Below, piece by piece: positions 53,207 to 61,540 of a stretch of DNA of 64,000 bases (position 1 is the stretch's first letter; each line of letters opens with the position of its first letter). This DNA is from Nocardioides alpinus (GTDB lineage Bacteria > Actinomycetota > Actinomycetes > Propionibacteriales > Nocardioidaceae): NCBI RefSeq assembly GCF_900112035.1, contig NZ_FOKC01000001.1, positions 124,001 to 188,000 of the forward strand, in the 5' to 3' direction. The notes beneath the pieces are model-generated. The model was not told the origin of the DNA. It worked only from the letters and a program-made list of their open reading frames with translations, and did not search any database. Made by a program: the position numbers and the translations under genes.

Positions 53207-53331
53207 CGACAATTCTCCTGCCTTTGCCTACCGAATAGACGTTTCGATGATGATTGTTGTCGACTGTCCACGGCAAAGCCATGTCGTATCGTGTCAGTAT
53301 GTTGTGAATTCGGATCACGTGAGGATTGCCT

Positions 53332-54342
53332 GTGAGGACAGACGAGCCAGGCGTCCCGTCGCTGGCCTTCGTGCAATTGCTAAGCAGTCCGGCGATCGAC
53401 GCGGACGCCGTCGAGCGTTTTCGCGTCATCATGGCGCGCGAGGGAACCGGTGAGCTGGCTCTCATCCAGACCCAGGGCGAGGCACCGCTGCGGTGGTTCC
53501 GCGAGGTCTATCCCGACCTCGACGTCGAGCAGGCCACCCGGCTCGGGATCGCCTGCGCAGAACACGCGCAGCTCACATCCTTCGGACCGTTGAGTGTCCC
53601 GATGGTTAGCGCGTGCACCGTCGAAGAAGTCGTGGAGCTGCTGGCCTATCTGCCCTTGATCACCAACGCGGTCACCACGCAGTTCCAACCGCAGCAGGAC
53701 GACCTGACGATCCGGCTGTCGGGGAACGCAGGCGATCCCGATCTCGACTGTCTGGTCGTCACCTACTGCGGACTGGCACTCATACGTTTGATCGACCTGG
53801 TGGTCGTCGAGGCCTCGGAGGCAACCATGCACAGTCACTGGCCGGAGCCGAGCGTGCTACCCCGAGAGGCCGAGAGCCGGTCCCGGCTCGACTTCGACGC
53901 CCCCTTCTCCTACCTGCACATGCCCGCGAGGACGCTTCAGGCTGCCTGCCGCTTTCCCGACCCGATCTCCTACGGACTCGCCGTCACCGAGCTCCAGCAG
54001 GCGCTCGCGCGCCGAGCCGACACCCCGGAGTTCACCCGCAGAGTCTGGGCGTTGCTCGACGACGGGTCCGGGGCAAGGACGATTCAGTCCGTCGCGGACG
54101 AGTTCTCGATGTCCTCGAGCACCCTGAAACGGCGCCTCGCCGCTGAGGGGACCAGTTTCCGCGAGCTGCTGCAGCAGTCGATGGTCGACCGCGCCAGGAA
54201 GCGGCTTCTCGACCCCTCCACGTCGGTCGGCGAGGTCGCCAACGAGCTCGGCTACAGCGATCTCACCAACTTCTCGCACGCCTTCAAGAAATGGACCGGC
54301 AGCTCACCGAGCCACTTTCGTCGTGAGCACGAGGTCCGTTGA
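53332..54342 (+). CDS. AraC family transcriptional regulator
   Basis: 336 aa from GTG 53332 (VRTDEPGVPSLAFVQLL); GAGGA 6 nt upstream favours it over TTG 53326. N-terminal ligand domain of the AraC_binding_2/arabinose-like type (QFQPQQDDLTIRLSGNAGDP). C-terminal double HTH: RTIQSVADEFSMSSSTLKRR and VGEVANELGYSDLTNFSHAF. Divergent from the ferredoxin/CYP153 operon across 125 nt, the usual place for an alkane-responsive activator. Confidence 0.9.
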   Translation: MRTDEPGVPSLAFVQLLSSPAIDADAVERFRVIMAREGTGELALIQTQGEAPLRWFREVYPDLDVEQATRLGIACAEHAQLTSFGPLSVPMVSACTVEEVVELLAYLPLITNAVTTQFQPQQDDLTIRLSGNAGDPDLDCLVVTYCGLALIRLIDLVVVEASEATMHSHWPEPSVLPREAESRSRLDFDAPFSYLHMPARTLQAACRFPDPISYGLAVTELQQALARRADTPEFTRRVWALLDDGSGARTIQSVADEFSMSSSTLKRRLAAEGTSFRELLQQSMVDRARKRLLDPSTSVGEVANELGYSDLTNFSHAFKKWTGSSPSHFRREHEVR

Positions 54343-54353
54343 GGCGAGAGTGC

Positions 54354-55115
54354 TCAGTCCGAGCTCCCTGACGGGTCCACGGGTGCATGCTCGGTGGCCT
54401 CTCTGGCGTCGGCAGGAGCAATGAAGGCGTCGTCGGCAACCCCGACGCCGGGGGCCATGCGGCCGTAGGTCAGGTCGAGCGCCGTCAGGATCCGGTCCAG
54501 CGGGAGGTCGTCGAAGCTGCCGTGGTCCCGCACGTACTCCATGTGCCGGGTGCCGTCGGACGTGAAGGCGTGCATGAGCGCGTCGCTCTGTCCGTCGAAG
54601 TCCACCGGGGGCACATCGAAGCGCTCGCACAGCTCGACATCGAAGGCCGGCGTCGCCTTCAACCATCGCCCGTCCAGGTGGACGCTGCAGTACCCGTGGT
54701 ACACGAAAAGGTCCGTGCCACCCATGACGGCCCGCAAGGTATCGGTCTGCAGGTGGTTGCGGACGTCGGCGAAGCCCAGCCGGGCAGGGATGCCCGCGGC
54801 CCGCAGCGCCGCGGTCAGCAGCACCGCCTTGGGAACGCAGTAGGCGCGGCCCGTCTCGAGCACGTAGCTGGCCCGGTAGTGCTCACGATCTCGGGCAACC
54901 GAGTAGGGGTCGTACCAGACTCTGTCCCGAACGGCCGCGAAGAGCAGGCTCGCCCGCTCACGCGGGCTCGACGCGCCGGCGATCACGTGCTGTGTGAAGT
55001 CGCGCACCGGAGCGCTGTCGTGATCGAGGAAGAAGGTCGCCTCGAGGTGCGGTCCCGCCGTCGGCGTCATCGCCGCCGCCAGGCGGTCGTCGGCCTTCCC
55101 GACTTCGACGTCCAT
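54354..55115 (-). CDS. Transglutaminase-like cysteine protease family protein
   Basis: 253 aa from ATG 55115 (MDVEVGKADDRLAAAMTP) with GGAGG upstream; the longer frame is not used. Cys in TGRAYCVPKAVLLTAALRAA, His in HGYCSVHLDGRWLKA and Asp in TPAFDVE make the Cys-His-Asp triad of the transglutaminase-like fold. Cytoplasmic, no signal peptide. Substrate unknown. Convergent with the AraC gene. Confidence 0.82.
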   Translation of the reverse strand: MDVEVGKADDRLAAAMTPTAGPHLEATFFLDHDSAPVRDFTQHVIAGASSPRERASLLFAAVRDRVWYDPYSVARDREHYRASYVLETGRAYCVPKAVLLTAALRAAGIPARLGFADVRNHLQTDTLRAVMGGTDLFVYHGYCSVHLDGRWLKATPAFDVELCERFDVPPVDFDGQSDALMHAFTSDGTRHMEYVRDHGSFDDLPLDRILTALDLTYGRMAPGVGVADDAFIAPADAREATEHAPVDPSGSSD

Positions 55116-55179
55116 GCTTCGGCCTCCTCTACCCACGCGGCTGCGCACGGTGCGCGCCGTCCACACGCTGGAGCGGTCC

Positions 55180-55851
55180 TCATCGGACGCTCAAGTAACT
55201 GTCGTCGTCGATGCCGAGCCCGACGCTGTCAGCGAGATCGCGCAGGATCAACCAAACTTGGTGCGCGATCCGCGCAACGACCTCGTCCTGCGACTCGTCG
55301 TGGTGGTCGAGCCACCAGATGATCCCGGCATCGACCATACCCATCAGCCCGGCCATGACCCCGTCCGGAAGGTCGACCTCGACCTCGGGGGTGCGCAGGT
55401 ACGCCGACGCGGCGGCCACCACCTCCCCCAGGAACCGCGTGCGCCCCAGCCTGGCCCGATGCGTCTCCTTGTCCTGCTGGCGCACAGCCATGAAGCGATA
55501 GAGGTTCGGATGCTCGGCCGCCCACCCGAGTGCAGCCCCGATCACACCCCGGATGATGGCAGGGGCGGTGCCACTGACCTGCATCGCGGGCCGAACGGTG
55601 TCGATGAGTTGGTCCGCCGCGAACCGCAGCACCTCGCCGGCGAGATCCGCTTTGCTGTCGAAGTGGCGGTAGACGTGAGGCCGCGCCACGCCTGCGTGTT
55701 CGGCGATCTGAGCGGTGCCGACCCCGGCGCCGTACTTCTCAATCGCGTCAGCCGCCGCCACCACTATCTGTTCGCGCCGCGGAGCTCGATGGGAGTCGTG
55801 CGCAGTGGACCGGCGCACGACGGCCGTGTCCACCCACCTCGCGAGATCCAC
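55180..55851 (-). CDS. TetR family regulator of the divergent acyl-CoA dehydrogenase
   Basis: 223 aa from GTG 55851; GTG 55833 is close in quality. HTH: GVGTAQIAEHAGVARPHVYR, then HFDSKADLAGEVLRF. The ligand domain has LIDTVRPAMQVSGTAPAIIR and WWLDHHDESQDEVVARIAHQ. Divergent from an acyl-CoA dehydrogenase with two GTAC-type palindromes between, so it probably represses both genes until an acyl-CoA or steroid-like ligand binds. Confidence 0.88.
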   Translation of the reverse strand: MDLARWVDTAVVRRSTAHDSHRAPRREQIVVAAADAIEKYGAGVGTAQIAEHAGVARPHVYRHFDSKADLAGEVLRFAADQLIDTVRPAMQVSGTAPAIIRGVIGAALGWAAEHPNLYRFMAVRQQDKETHRARLGRTRFLGEVVAAASAYLRTPEVEVDLPDGVMAGLMGMVDAGIIWWLDHHDESQDEVVARIAHQVWLILRDLADSVGLGIDDDSYLSVR

Positions 55852-55880
55852 GACCGCAACATAACTCACGGCGCTGGCGC

Positions 55881-55929
55881 GGGTACAGGACGTACCCGTA
55901 ACCTGCGGTACAGGTTGTACCCGGTACCC
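55881..55929. promoter_or_regulatory. Tandem palindromic operators for the TetR regulator
   Basis: GGGTACAGGACGTACCC at 55881-55897 and GGTACAGGTTGTACC at 55907-55921 are palindromes with arms GGGTAC/GTACCC and GGTAC/GTACC. Their left edges are 26 bp apart. A further CGGTACCC half lies at 55922-55929. They fill the space between the divergent TetR and acyl-CoA dehydrogenase starts. Confidence 0.75.
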
Positions 55930-55947
55930 ATTAGCTCTGGAGGACCC

Positions 55948-57105
55948 ATGCCCGGCCGCCGTTCGCCCTGGATGACCCAGGATCTCGACGACTTCCGCCA
56001 GCTCGCCCGCACGTTCTGCGAGAAGGAGATCAAGCCCAACATCGAGCGGTTCATCGACCAGAAGCGCGTCGACCGCGAGCTGTGGATCCGCGCCGGCGAG
56101 CTGGGCCTGTTGTGTACGTCGATCCCGGAGGAGTACGGCGGGGGCGGCGGCACGTTCTTCCATGAGGCGATCCTCATCGAGGAGCAGGCTCGCATCGGTG
56201 ACAGCAGCTGGGGAGCAGCGCTGCACAGCGGCATCGTCGCGCACTACCTGCTGCACTACGGCACCGAGGAGCAGAAGCAGCAGTGGCTGCCCAAGATGGC
56301 CTCCGGCGAGGTCGTGACCGCCATCGCGATGACCGAGCCCGGCACCGGTTCCGACCTCCAGGGGATCAAGACCAAGGCAGTCCGAGAAGGCGATGACTAC
56401 GTCGTCCACGGCGCGAAGACCTTCATCACCAACGGCTATCACGCCGACATGGTGCTGGTCGCCTGCAAGACCACCCCCGATCAGGCCGCTGCCGGCGTCT
56501 CGTTGGTCATCGTGCCGAGCAGCTCCGAGGGCTTTCGGCGCGGTCGGGTCCTGGACAAGATCGGCCTGAAGGGCCAGGACACCTGCGAGCTGTTCTTCGA
56601 TGACGTACGCGTGCCTGCCGGCAACCTGCTCGGCACCGAGGAGGGTCAGGGCTTCATCCAGCTCATGATGCAGCTGCCGCAGGAGCGGCTCATCGTCGCC
56701 GTGAGCTGCGCCGCGTCGATGGACTTGATGCTGGACCTGACGCATGAGTACACCCTCACGCGCGAGGCGTTCGGCAAGCCGATCTTCGGATTCCAGAACA
56801 CCAAGTTCAAGCTCGCCGAGGTCGCCACCGAAGCCCGCGTCACCCGCGCCTTCATCGACGAGTGTCTCGACCTGCACGTCAAGGGCGAGCTGGACATCCC
56901 GACCGCCGCGATGGCGAAGTACTGGTCCTCGGAACGGGCTCAGCAGGTCGCTGACACGTGTCTGCAGCTCCACGGCGGCTACGGCTACATGGAGGAGTAT
57001 CCGATCGCGCGCGCGTGGACAGACCTGCGGATCAGTCAGATCTACGCCGGCACCACCGAGATCATGAAGGAGATCATCGCCCGGTCCCTGCCGAAGCCCG
57101 GCTGA
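55948..57105 (+). CDS. Acyl-CoA dehydrogenase
   Basis: 385 aa from ATG 55948 with GGAGG upstream. FAD/substrate blocks IAMTEPGTGSDLQGIKTKAV and FITNGYHADMVLVACKTTP, and the catalytic base Glu in AGTTEIMKEI near the C-terminus. Oxidises an acyl-CoA to the trans-2-enoyl-CoA. Regulated in all likelihood by the divergent TetR protein. A G/C-rich tandem repeat follows its stop immediately. Confidence 0.93.
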   Translation: MPGRRSPWMTQDLDDFRQLARTFCEKEIKPNIERFIDQKRVDRELWIRAGELGLLCTSIPEEYGGGGGTFFHEAILIEEQARIGDSSWGAALHSGIVAHYLLHYGTEEQKQQWLPKMASGEVVTAIAMTEPGTGSDLQGIKTKAVREGDDYVVHGAKTFITNGYHADMVLVACKTTPDQAAAGVSLVIVPSSSEGFRRGRVLDKIGLKGQDTCELFFDDVRVPAGNLLGTEEGQGFIQLMMQLPQERLIVAVSCAASMDLMLDLTHEYTLTREAFGKPIFGFQNTKFKLAEVATEARVTRAFIDECLDLHVKGELDIPTAAMAKYWSSERAQQVADTCLQLHGGYGYMEEYPIARAWTDLRISQIYAGTTEIMKEIIARSLPKPG

Positions 57106-57150
57106 GCCGCCGGGCCGCCGGGCCGCCGGGCCGCCGGGCCGCCGGGCCGC
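57106..57150. repeat. 8-bp tandem repeat (GCCGCCGG)
   Basis: Five full copies of GCCGCCGG plus a partial GCCGC begin directly after the stop codon of the acyl-CoA dehydrogenase gene. Slippage-prone. Confidence 0.85.
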
Positions 57151-57205
57151 TCGGTCAGAGACACAGGGGCCGGATCGGGGCGAAGACCAACGACGGATCG
57201 GCGAG

Positions 57206-57612
57206 TCACTCCTCGGTCGCCATCACGTCGACGTAGAACTCGATCTGGTGCCCGTCGGGGTCGGCGATGTAGAGCGAGTGGGTGACCGTGTGGTCGCTGG
57301 CCCGCTGGATCGGCACCCCGTGCTCGGTCAGGTGACGCACGACCTCGCGCAGGTCGTCGTCGCTGTCGGCGACCTTCAGCCCGAACTGGTACAGCCCCAC
57401 ACAGCGCCCCGGAGGCATCGGCGCCGCCGCCGAGCCCACCTCGATCAGCAACAGCTCGTGGTGGGTGCGTCCGGAGGAGAACGCCGCCGCGGGGACCGGC
57501 AGTGGCACTCCCCGCGGATCTCGTTCCACCCGAGCACGTCTCGGTAGAACCGCCGGGACCGATCCAGGTCGCGGACATAGAGCAGCGGGTGGCCGAACTC
57601 GTGGATGCGCAT
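57206..57612 (-). pseudogene. VOC / glyoxalase-dioxygenase-like gene with one frameshift
   Basis: A start at ATG 57612 reads MRIHEFGHPLLYVRDLDRSR and RRFYRDVLGWNEIRGE, then loses frame. Near 57510 the sequence resumes in another frame as PRGVPLPVPAAAFSSGRTHH and runs through LYQFGLKVADSDDD and YIADPDGHQIEFYVDV to TGA at 57206-57208. Together the parts make a normal two-module VOC protein of about 135 residues, so one indel has broken it or one base is wrong. Confidence 0.8.
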
Positions 57613-57639
57613 GATGGTCGGCTCCGATCTCTCGGCCGG

Positions 57640-58125
57640 TCAGGCCGGACCGCTCCGTGCGTACTCGAACGATGCGGTCACGATCCGGGAGACCAGCTCT
57701 GCCTCCTCCTCATCGCGGGGTGCGTAGACCAGCACCGCGCCCGAGGTGATCAGGCCGCGGCGGGCGACCGGGTGTTGCTCCGCCCACCCTGCCTCGACCA
57801 CGCGGGAGGCGACAGCGGGCGGCAGCACCAGGTGAAGTGAGTGGTCCAGGGCGGGGTGCAGGTGAGCGAACTCGGTGCCCACCATGAAGGCCTCGGGCGG
57901 GCCCTGCGCGGCATCTGCCGGCAGGGTCATGGCGCGCGCTCCGGGGACCGAGATCATGCTGGGGCGCCAGACCACTCCCGGCAGCAGCTGGGCGAGCCTC
58001 TCCTCCAGGAGACGGCGCGGCCGATCGTCGTCAGGTTGCTGGTCGAGCTGGGTGTGCGGATTGCTCGGAGTGGTGCGCGGCCTGGCCCCGGCGCGGGCGG
58101 GCAGGTCGACCAGCGAGCCGGTCAC
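57640..58125 (-). CDS. Luciferase-domain / DUF5519-type protein
   Basis: 161 aa, starting at GTG 58125 and overlapping the next gene's stop by 4 nt. RPSMISVPGARAMTLPADAA, EFAHLHPALDHSLHLVLPP and EAGWAEQHPVARRGLITSGA match the DUF5519 family, whose actinobacterial members are small proteins annotated luciferase-like or phosphoribosyltransferase-like. Function unknown; coupled to the DoxX-like gene. Confidence 0.75.
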   Translation of the reverse strand: MTGSLVDLPARAGARPRTTPSNPHTQLDQQPDDDRPRRLLEERLAQLLPGVVWRPSMISVPGARAMTLPADAAQGPPEAFMVGTEFAHLHPALDHSLHLVLPPAVASRVVEAGWAEQHPVARRGLITSGAVLVYAPRDEEEAELVSRIVTASFEYARSGPA

Positions 58126-58459
58126 AGCGTGAGCACCGGGCCGAGCACCCGGCCGAACTCGCCACCCGCGGAGGCGAAGAAGGCAAACAGGGCCAGCGCG
58201 GCGCCCGCGAGGGATAGCTCCTTGAGGAACTGGGTTTGCCCGTTCACCTTGCTCACCGGGTCGGTCTCGCGCCAGGCTCCCAGGTCGGGCCAGACGCCGA
58301 CGGACGCCATGAGGCCACGCAGGATGATCACGGCACCGGTGAAGGGCACCATCAGCCCAGCCGCCGGCACACCCCTGCTCACCGCGTGGTCGGTCATCAT
58401 CTCCCGGCGCCCAGGAACATCAGCGCGAAAGGGTCCGGCCGATGGGGACGAACGTCCAC
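58122..58459 (-). pseudogene. Degenerate DoxX-like membrane gene
   Basis: GTG at 58459 has GAGGAGG upstream and reads VDVRPHRPDPFALMFLGAG before the frame ends. A second frame opens at ATG 58400 (MMTDHAVSRGVPAAGLMVPF). The continuing 92 codons match the later part of DoxX (TGAVIILRGLMASVGVWPDL, QTQFLKELSLAGAALALFAF), but one membrane segment expected between GVWPDLGA and RETDP is missing. So there is at least one frameshift and one in-frame deletion. The ATG 58400 frame may still be translated. Confidence 0.6.
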
Positions 58460-58581
58460 GAGACCCTCCTCGTATGGAAGTATGCCTTACTCTGTGGTAA
58501 GCGACTCTAGGGTTCCTTCCCAGTCACGTCGTGGCAAGGGTCGAGGGGTCCGGCGACTCGTGGGTCGCGGAGGTTGGCTGC
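58460..58581. other. Divergent intergenic region
   Basis: 122 nt between the DoxX-like start and the HxlR remnant. It contains AT-richer TATGCCTTACTCTGTGGTAA (58484-58501), which may be the original operator/promoter for the divergent pair. Confidence 0.35.
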
Positions 58582-58872
58582 ATGGACGAGAGGGAGAGCT
58601 ACTGACCGATCTTCCACCGCGCGGTCGAGTTGATCAGGGGGCGCTGGAACGGCACGATCATCCGCGCACTGCCGACGGCGTGGAGCGCCTCGGCGAGATC
58701 CGCTCGAGAGTTCCCGGGCTCACTCACCGGCTCGTCGCCCAGCGGCTTCGGGAGCTCGAGCGCGAGGGCGCGGTGGAACGTGCCTACACCGCCGCCACTA
58801 CACGCTGACGGCCGGGGGCCACTCACTGGCGCCGGTGATCGAGTCGATAGCCCCGTGGGCTGTCACGTGGGG
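58582..58872 (+). pseudogene. HxlR family regulator, decayed
   Basis: ATG 58582 with GGAGG upstream begins MDERESY followed by TGA where HxlR proteins usually have Cys (SYCPIFHRAVELI). The rest persists in shifting frames: PIFHRAVELIRGRWNGTIIR, then DGVERLGEIRSRVPGLTHRL and VAQRLRELEREGAVERAY, then HYTLTAGGHSLAPVIESIA. One nonsense change and at least two frameshifts are visible, and the 3' end runs into IS3 debris. Confidence 0.85.
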
Positions 58873-58876
58873 GGCC

Positions 58877-59081
58877 TCCCAGATCCGCGGCGCACGGCGA
58901 ACAGCCGCCGACAACGCAGCCATAGAGTCGTTCTTCGCGCTGCTGCAGAAGAACGTCCTCAACCGACGAGCATGGCCGACGCGTGAGGAGCTGCGGATCG
59001 CCATCGTGACCCCGCCCCGGACGTTTGACCCCGGTCGAATACGAGCTGATGATGAAGCCCTACGCGACCCAAGCGGCCTAA
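58877..59081 (+). pseudogene. IS3-family transposase remnant with internal deletion
   Basis: ADNAAIESFFALLQKNVLNR and RAWPTREELRIAIVT match the C-terminal DDE region of an IS3-type OrfB. After a deletion and frame change it resumes as PVEYELMMKPYATQAA and ends in TAA at 59079-59081. It abuts the HxlR remnant, so the insertion probably damaged that gene. Confidence 0.8.
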
Positions 59082-59158
59082 CCGACACTCTCCACCCCAT
59101 CGTGCAGCAGTCCCTACCGTCTAATGGTGACGCCGCGCCCGGCCGTGCCGATCCCAGG

Positions 59159-59611
59159 TCAAGCGAAGAGAAGGACGAGATGCCCCGCGACACACGCCGG
59201 CTTACCATGACCCTCAATCTCGACTGTGTGCTCGACGACGAGCTGCTTGCCCGTCGGGAGATCGCGGATTTCGCCGAATCGCACGTGCGAGCGTAGGCGA
59301 CTATCGACCGGGACCGGTGCCGGAAACCTCACCCTTTCGAGTCCGTAGTTCAGTCGGGCACCCGGCGTCTCGAGCGCGAACACCTGCGACGCGAAGTGGG
59401 AGAGCAGGCTCAGGGTGAGAAAGCCGTGCGCGATCGTCTTCCCGAAGGGCCCCGCAGCGGCCGCGTCCGCATCGACGTGGATCCACTGGTAGTCCAGCGT
59501 GGCGTCGGCGAAGGCGTCAATGCGGGCCTGATCGACCACGAACCATTCGCTGGTGCCGATGTCGGTAGCAGCAGCCGCGGCGACGTCGTCCAGCGTGGTG
59601 AAGATGCGCAT
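59159..59611 (-). CDS. MaoC-like (R)-enoyl-CoA hydratase
   Basis: 150 aa from ATG 59611 (MRIFTTLDDVAAAAATDIG). Hotdog fold with the hydratase motif DYQWIHVDADAAAAGPFGKT followed by IAHGFLTLSLL, giving catalytic Asp and His. Fits the acyl-CoA degradation genes to its right but faces left alone beside IS debris. Confidence 0.9.
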   Translation of the reverse strand: MRIFTTLDDVAAAAATDIGTSEWFVVDQARIDAFADATLDYQWIHVDADAAAAGPFGKTIAHGFLTLSLLSHFASQVFALETPGARLNYGLERVRFPAPVPVDSRLRSHVRFGEIRDLPTGKQLVVEHTVEIEGHGKPACVAGHLVLLFA

Positions 59612-59876
59612 GCCACTACGATAGTCGGAACCTCGGGTGGCGCTGGCAGGTCTCCAAGCCGCGGACGCCCAACCATACGGGATCCACCTTCGCCCGGTGC
59701 AGGGAAGGAACTCAGTAGTGGTGTTTCACCTCAGCCTGACGCACCGGGATCCGCCACCGGGCCCGACCCAACCTGTCACCTGATCGTGCGGCAGACCCTC
59801 CCCCCGGCGCTATCAATCTGTCCTTCCCCGACAGTGGTCTAGGGCCGGGCACCGGCGGGCGTAGTCCGGTTCTTCA
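59612..59876. other. Non-coding stretch
   Basis: 265 nt between the MaoC gene and the end of the TIGR03084 gene. I see no gene; it should hold the MaoC promoter. Confidence 0.35.
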
Positions 59877-60758
59877 TCAGTCGTGCCGTTCATCCCCAAG
59901 GGCGGCTGCCTGTTCTGCGGGACGCCCAAAGAATTGGCCCGCGCGCCGGCCGGCGCCGGGGGGGCCAGCGAAGGCTTGCGCCATTGACATCCACTCCGCC
60001 GCGACCGCGCCCTCGGCTGATACGTCAGTGTCGCCAGGGTGACGCCTCTGCGTGACGACGAGACAGAAATCGAGTGCTGACCCGGTGACGCGGTTCTTCG
60101 CTCCCCGTTCACCCCATACCCACAACTCTCCAGAAGGGCCGGTGATCTCGACCCGGACAGGGACCGCAGGGATCGGTCGCCCGTGCGCCCGAAAGCTGTT
60201 CGGCAGGGTCCGAACTCCGATGTCCGCAATATGTCTGAGCCTATCGGTCGCGACCGTCTCCGCACCGAGCGCGTCGCGCACGTCCTGCCCATGTGCCCAT
60301 GTCTCCATCAGCCGAGCAGTGACGAAGGAGAGCACGCTCATGGGTGGCCCGAACCAAGGAACCCGAGTCTGCCGATCGACTGCACGCAGTGAGTGCACCA
60401 TCTGCACCCGCGCCTGAACGAAGCCGCTGAGCAGCTCAGGTACACCGATCGTCTGCCCGGGCATGTTCGCACGGTCTACGAAAGCGATCGGATCCGGCTG
60501 TGCCTCCGCGAGCAACTGGGTAAACGCCGCCCGGTCGGTGAGTGCGAGATACGCGGCGTTGTCTGAGAACGTCAGGTGGCTCACCTGATCTCGAACCGTC
60601 CACCCTTCCGCGGGCGTCGCCTTCTCCCAGGCAACGACCGGCAGAGGCAGCAGCATGCTCATCAAGCAGCCCGTTTCGGCGGCGACATCACGCAGCAGAA
60701 GGTCGAGCTGCACGCAATTGTCGTCGACACCACCGGCGCTCGGACGGCCCGTGCTCAT
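59877..60758 (-). CDS. TIGR03084 family metal-binding / DinB-like protein
   Basis: 293 aa from ATG 60758 (MSTGRPSAGGVDDNCVQLDL), chosen because it overlaps the upstream stop by 4 nt; ATG 60770 is longer. DQVSHLTFSDNAAYLALTD and METWAHGQDVRDALGAE hold the His/Asp residues of the DinB-like metal site (maleylpyruvate-isomerase-type). Family members sit in acyl-CoA degradation clusters of actinobacteria; mycothiol dependence is plausible. Co-transcribed with the hydratase and dehydrogenase. Confidence 0.87.
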   Translation of the reverse strand: MSTGRPSAGGVDDNCVQLDLLLRDVAAETGCLMSMLLPLPVVAWEKATPAEGWTVRDQVSHLTFSDNAAYLALTDRAAFTQLLAEAQPDPIAFVDRANMPGQTIGVPELLSGFVQARVQMVHSLRAVDRQTRVPWFGPPMSVLSFVTARLMETWAHGQDVRDALGAETVATDRLRHIADIGVRTLPNSFRAHGRPIPAVPVRVEITGPSGELWVWGERGAKNRVTGSALDFCLVVTQRRHPGDTDVSAEGAVAAEWMSMAQAFAGPPGAGRRAGQFFGRPAEQAAALGDERHD

Positions 60759-61531
60759 CGGCCCTGCCATTGCGGTGGGCGCTTCTCGCGGAACGCCCGT
60801 GGACCTTCCTGTGCATCAGCGCTCAGATAGACAGGCTCCCAGATCCGGTCCGCCTCATCGAGTGCGTCATGCCAACCACGATCTGCTGATGCATACACCA
60901 TCGCCTTCGATGCAGCGACGGACAGCGGGGCGTTGGCGGCGATCCGCTCAGCCAGCTCCTGAGCCGCCTCGCGCAGCTGTGCGGCAGGGACCACTTCGTT
61001 GACCAGCCCCACCTCCCGCGCTCTCACAGCGTCGATGGGATCGCCCGTCATAAGAAGCTGCATGGCCACGCGGGGTGGGATCAGCCACGGCAAGGGAGCC
61101 GCCCAGGGCGACCCGCGGCCAACTTTCACTTCCGTCACGGCGAAGCGCGCGTTTGCGGCGGCGACTACCAGGTCGCACATCTGCGCCATGAGGAAGCCAC
61201 CCGCGTAGGCCACACCATTAACGGCCGCGATGGTGGGTTTGTCGACAGCAACGGTGCGGCCGAAGTATGGAATGAAGTCCGGCGGAGGCGGCCCCAGCCT
61301 CTGCTCGGCCATCTCCTTGAGGTCCCCTCCGGCGCAGAAGGCCGCGTCACCTGCTCCGGTAAGAATCATGACCTTCGCTTCAACATCGGAGTTGAAACGG
61401 GCGACGGCCTCGAACAAGCCGGCGCGGATAGCGGAGTTGATGGCGTTTCGTGCGTCTGGGCGGTTCAGCGTCACCCAGGCGGCTCCGTTGACGACTTCGT
61501 AGGTGACAGCGTCATCGTGCGGGTTGGTCAT
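60755..61531 (-). CDS. Enoyl-CoA hydratase/isomerase family protein
   Basis: 258 aa from ATG 61531. Crotonase fold: ARNAINSAIRAGLFEAVARF, oxyanion-loop block GAGDAAFCAGGDLKEMAEQ, VNGVAYAGGFLMAQMCDLVV and ARFAVTEVKVGRGSPWAAPL. The usual catalytic Glu pair is not both obvious, so hydratase, isomerase or related activity is open. Ten nt after the acyl-CoA dehydrogenase gene in the same operon. Confidence 0.9.
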   Translation of the reverse strand: MTNPHDDAVTYEVVNGAAWVTLNRPDARNAINSAIRAGLFEAVARFNSDVEAKVMILTGAGDAAFCAGGDLKEMAEQRLGPPPPDFIPYFGRTVAVDKPTIAAVNGVAYAGGFLMAQMCDLVVAAANARFAVTEVKVGRGSPWAAPLPWLIPPRVAMQLLMTGDPIDAVRAREVGLVNEVVPAAQLREAAQELAERIAANAPLSVAASKAMVYASADRGWHDALDEADRIWEPVYLSADAQEGPRAFREKRPPQWQGR

Positions 61532-61540
61532 CGTGAACCC

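Noticed and set aside
55852-56973. Extension of the TetR frame through the acyl-CoA dehydrogenase gene
   Set aside because: The extra residues are antisense to a clear dehydrogenase and cross the operator region.
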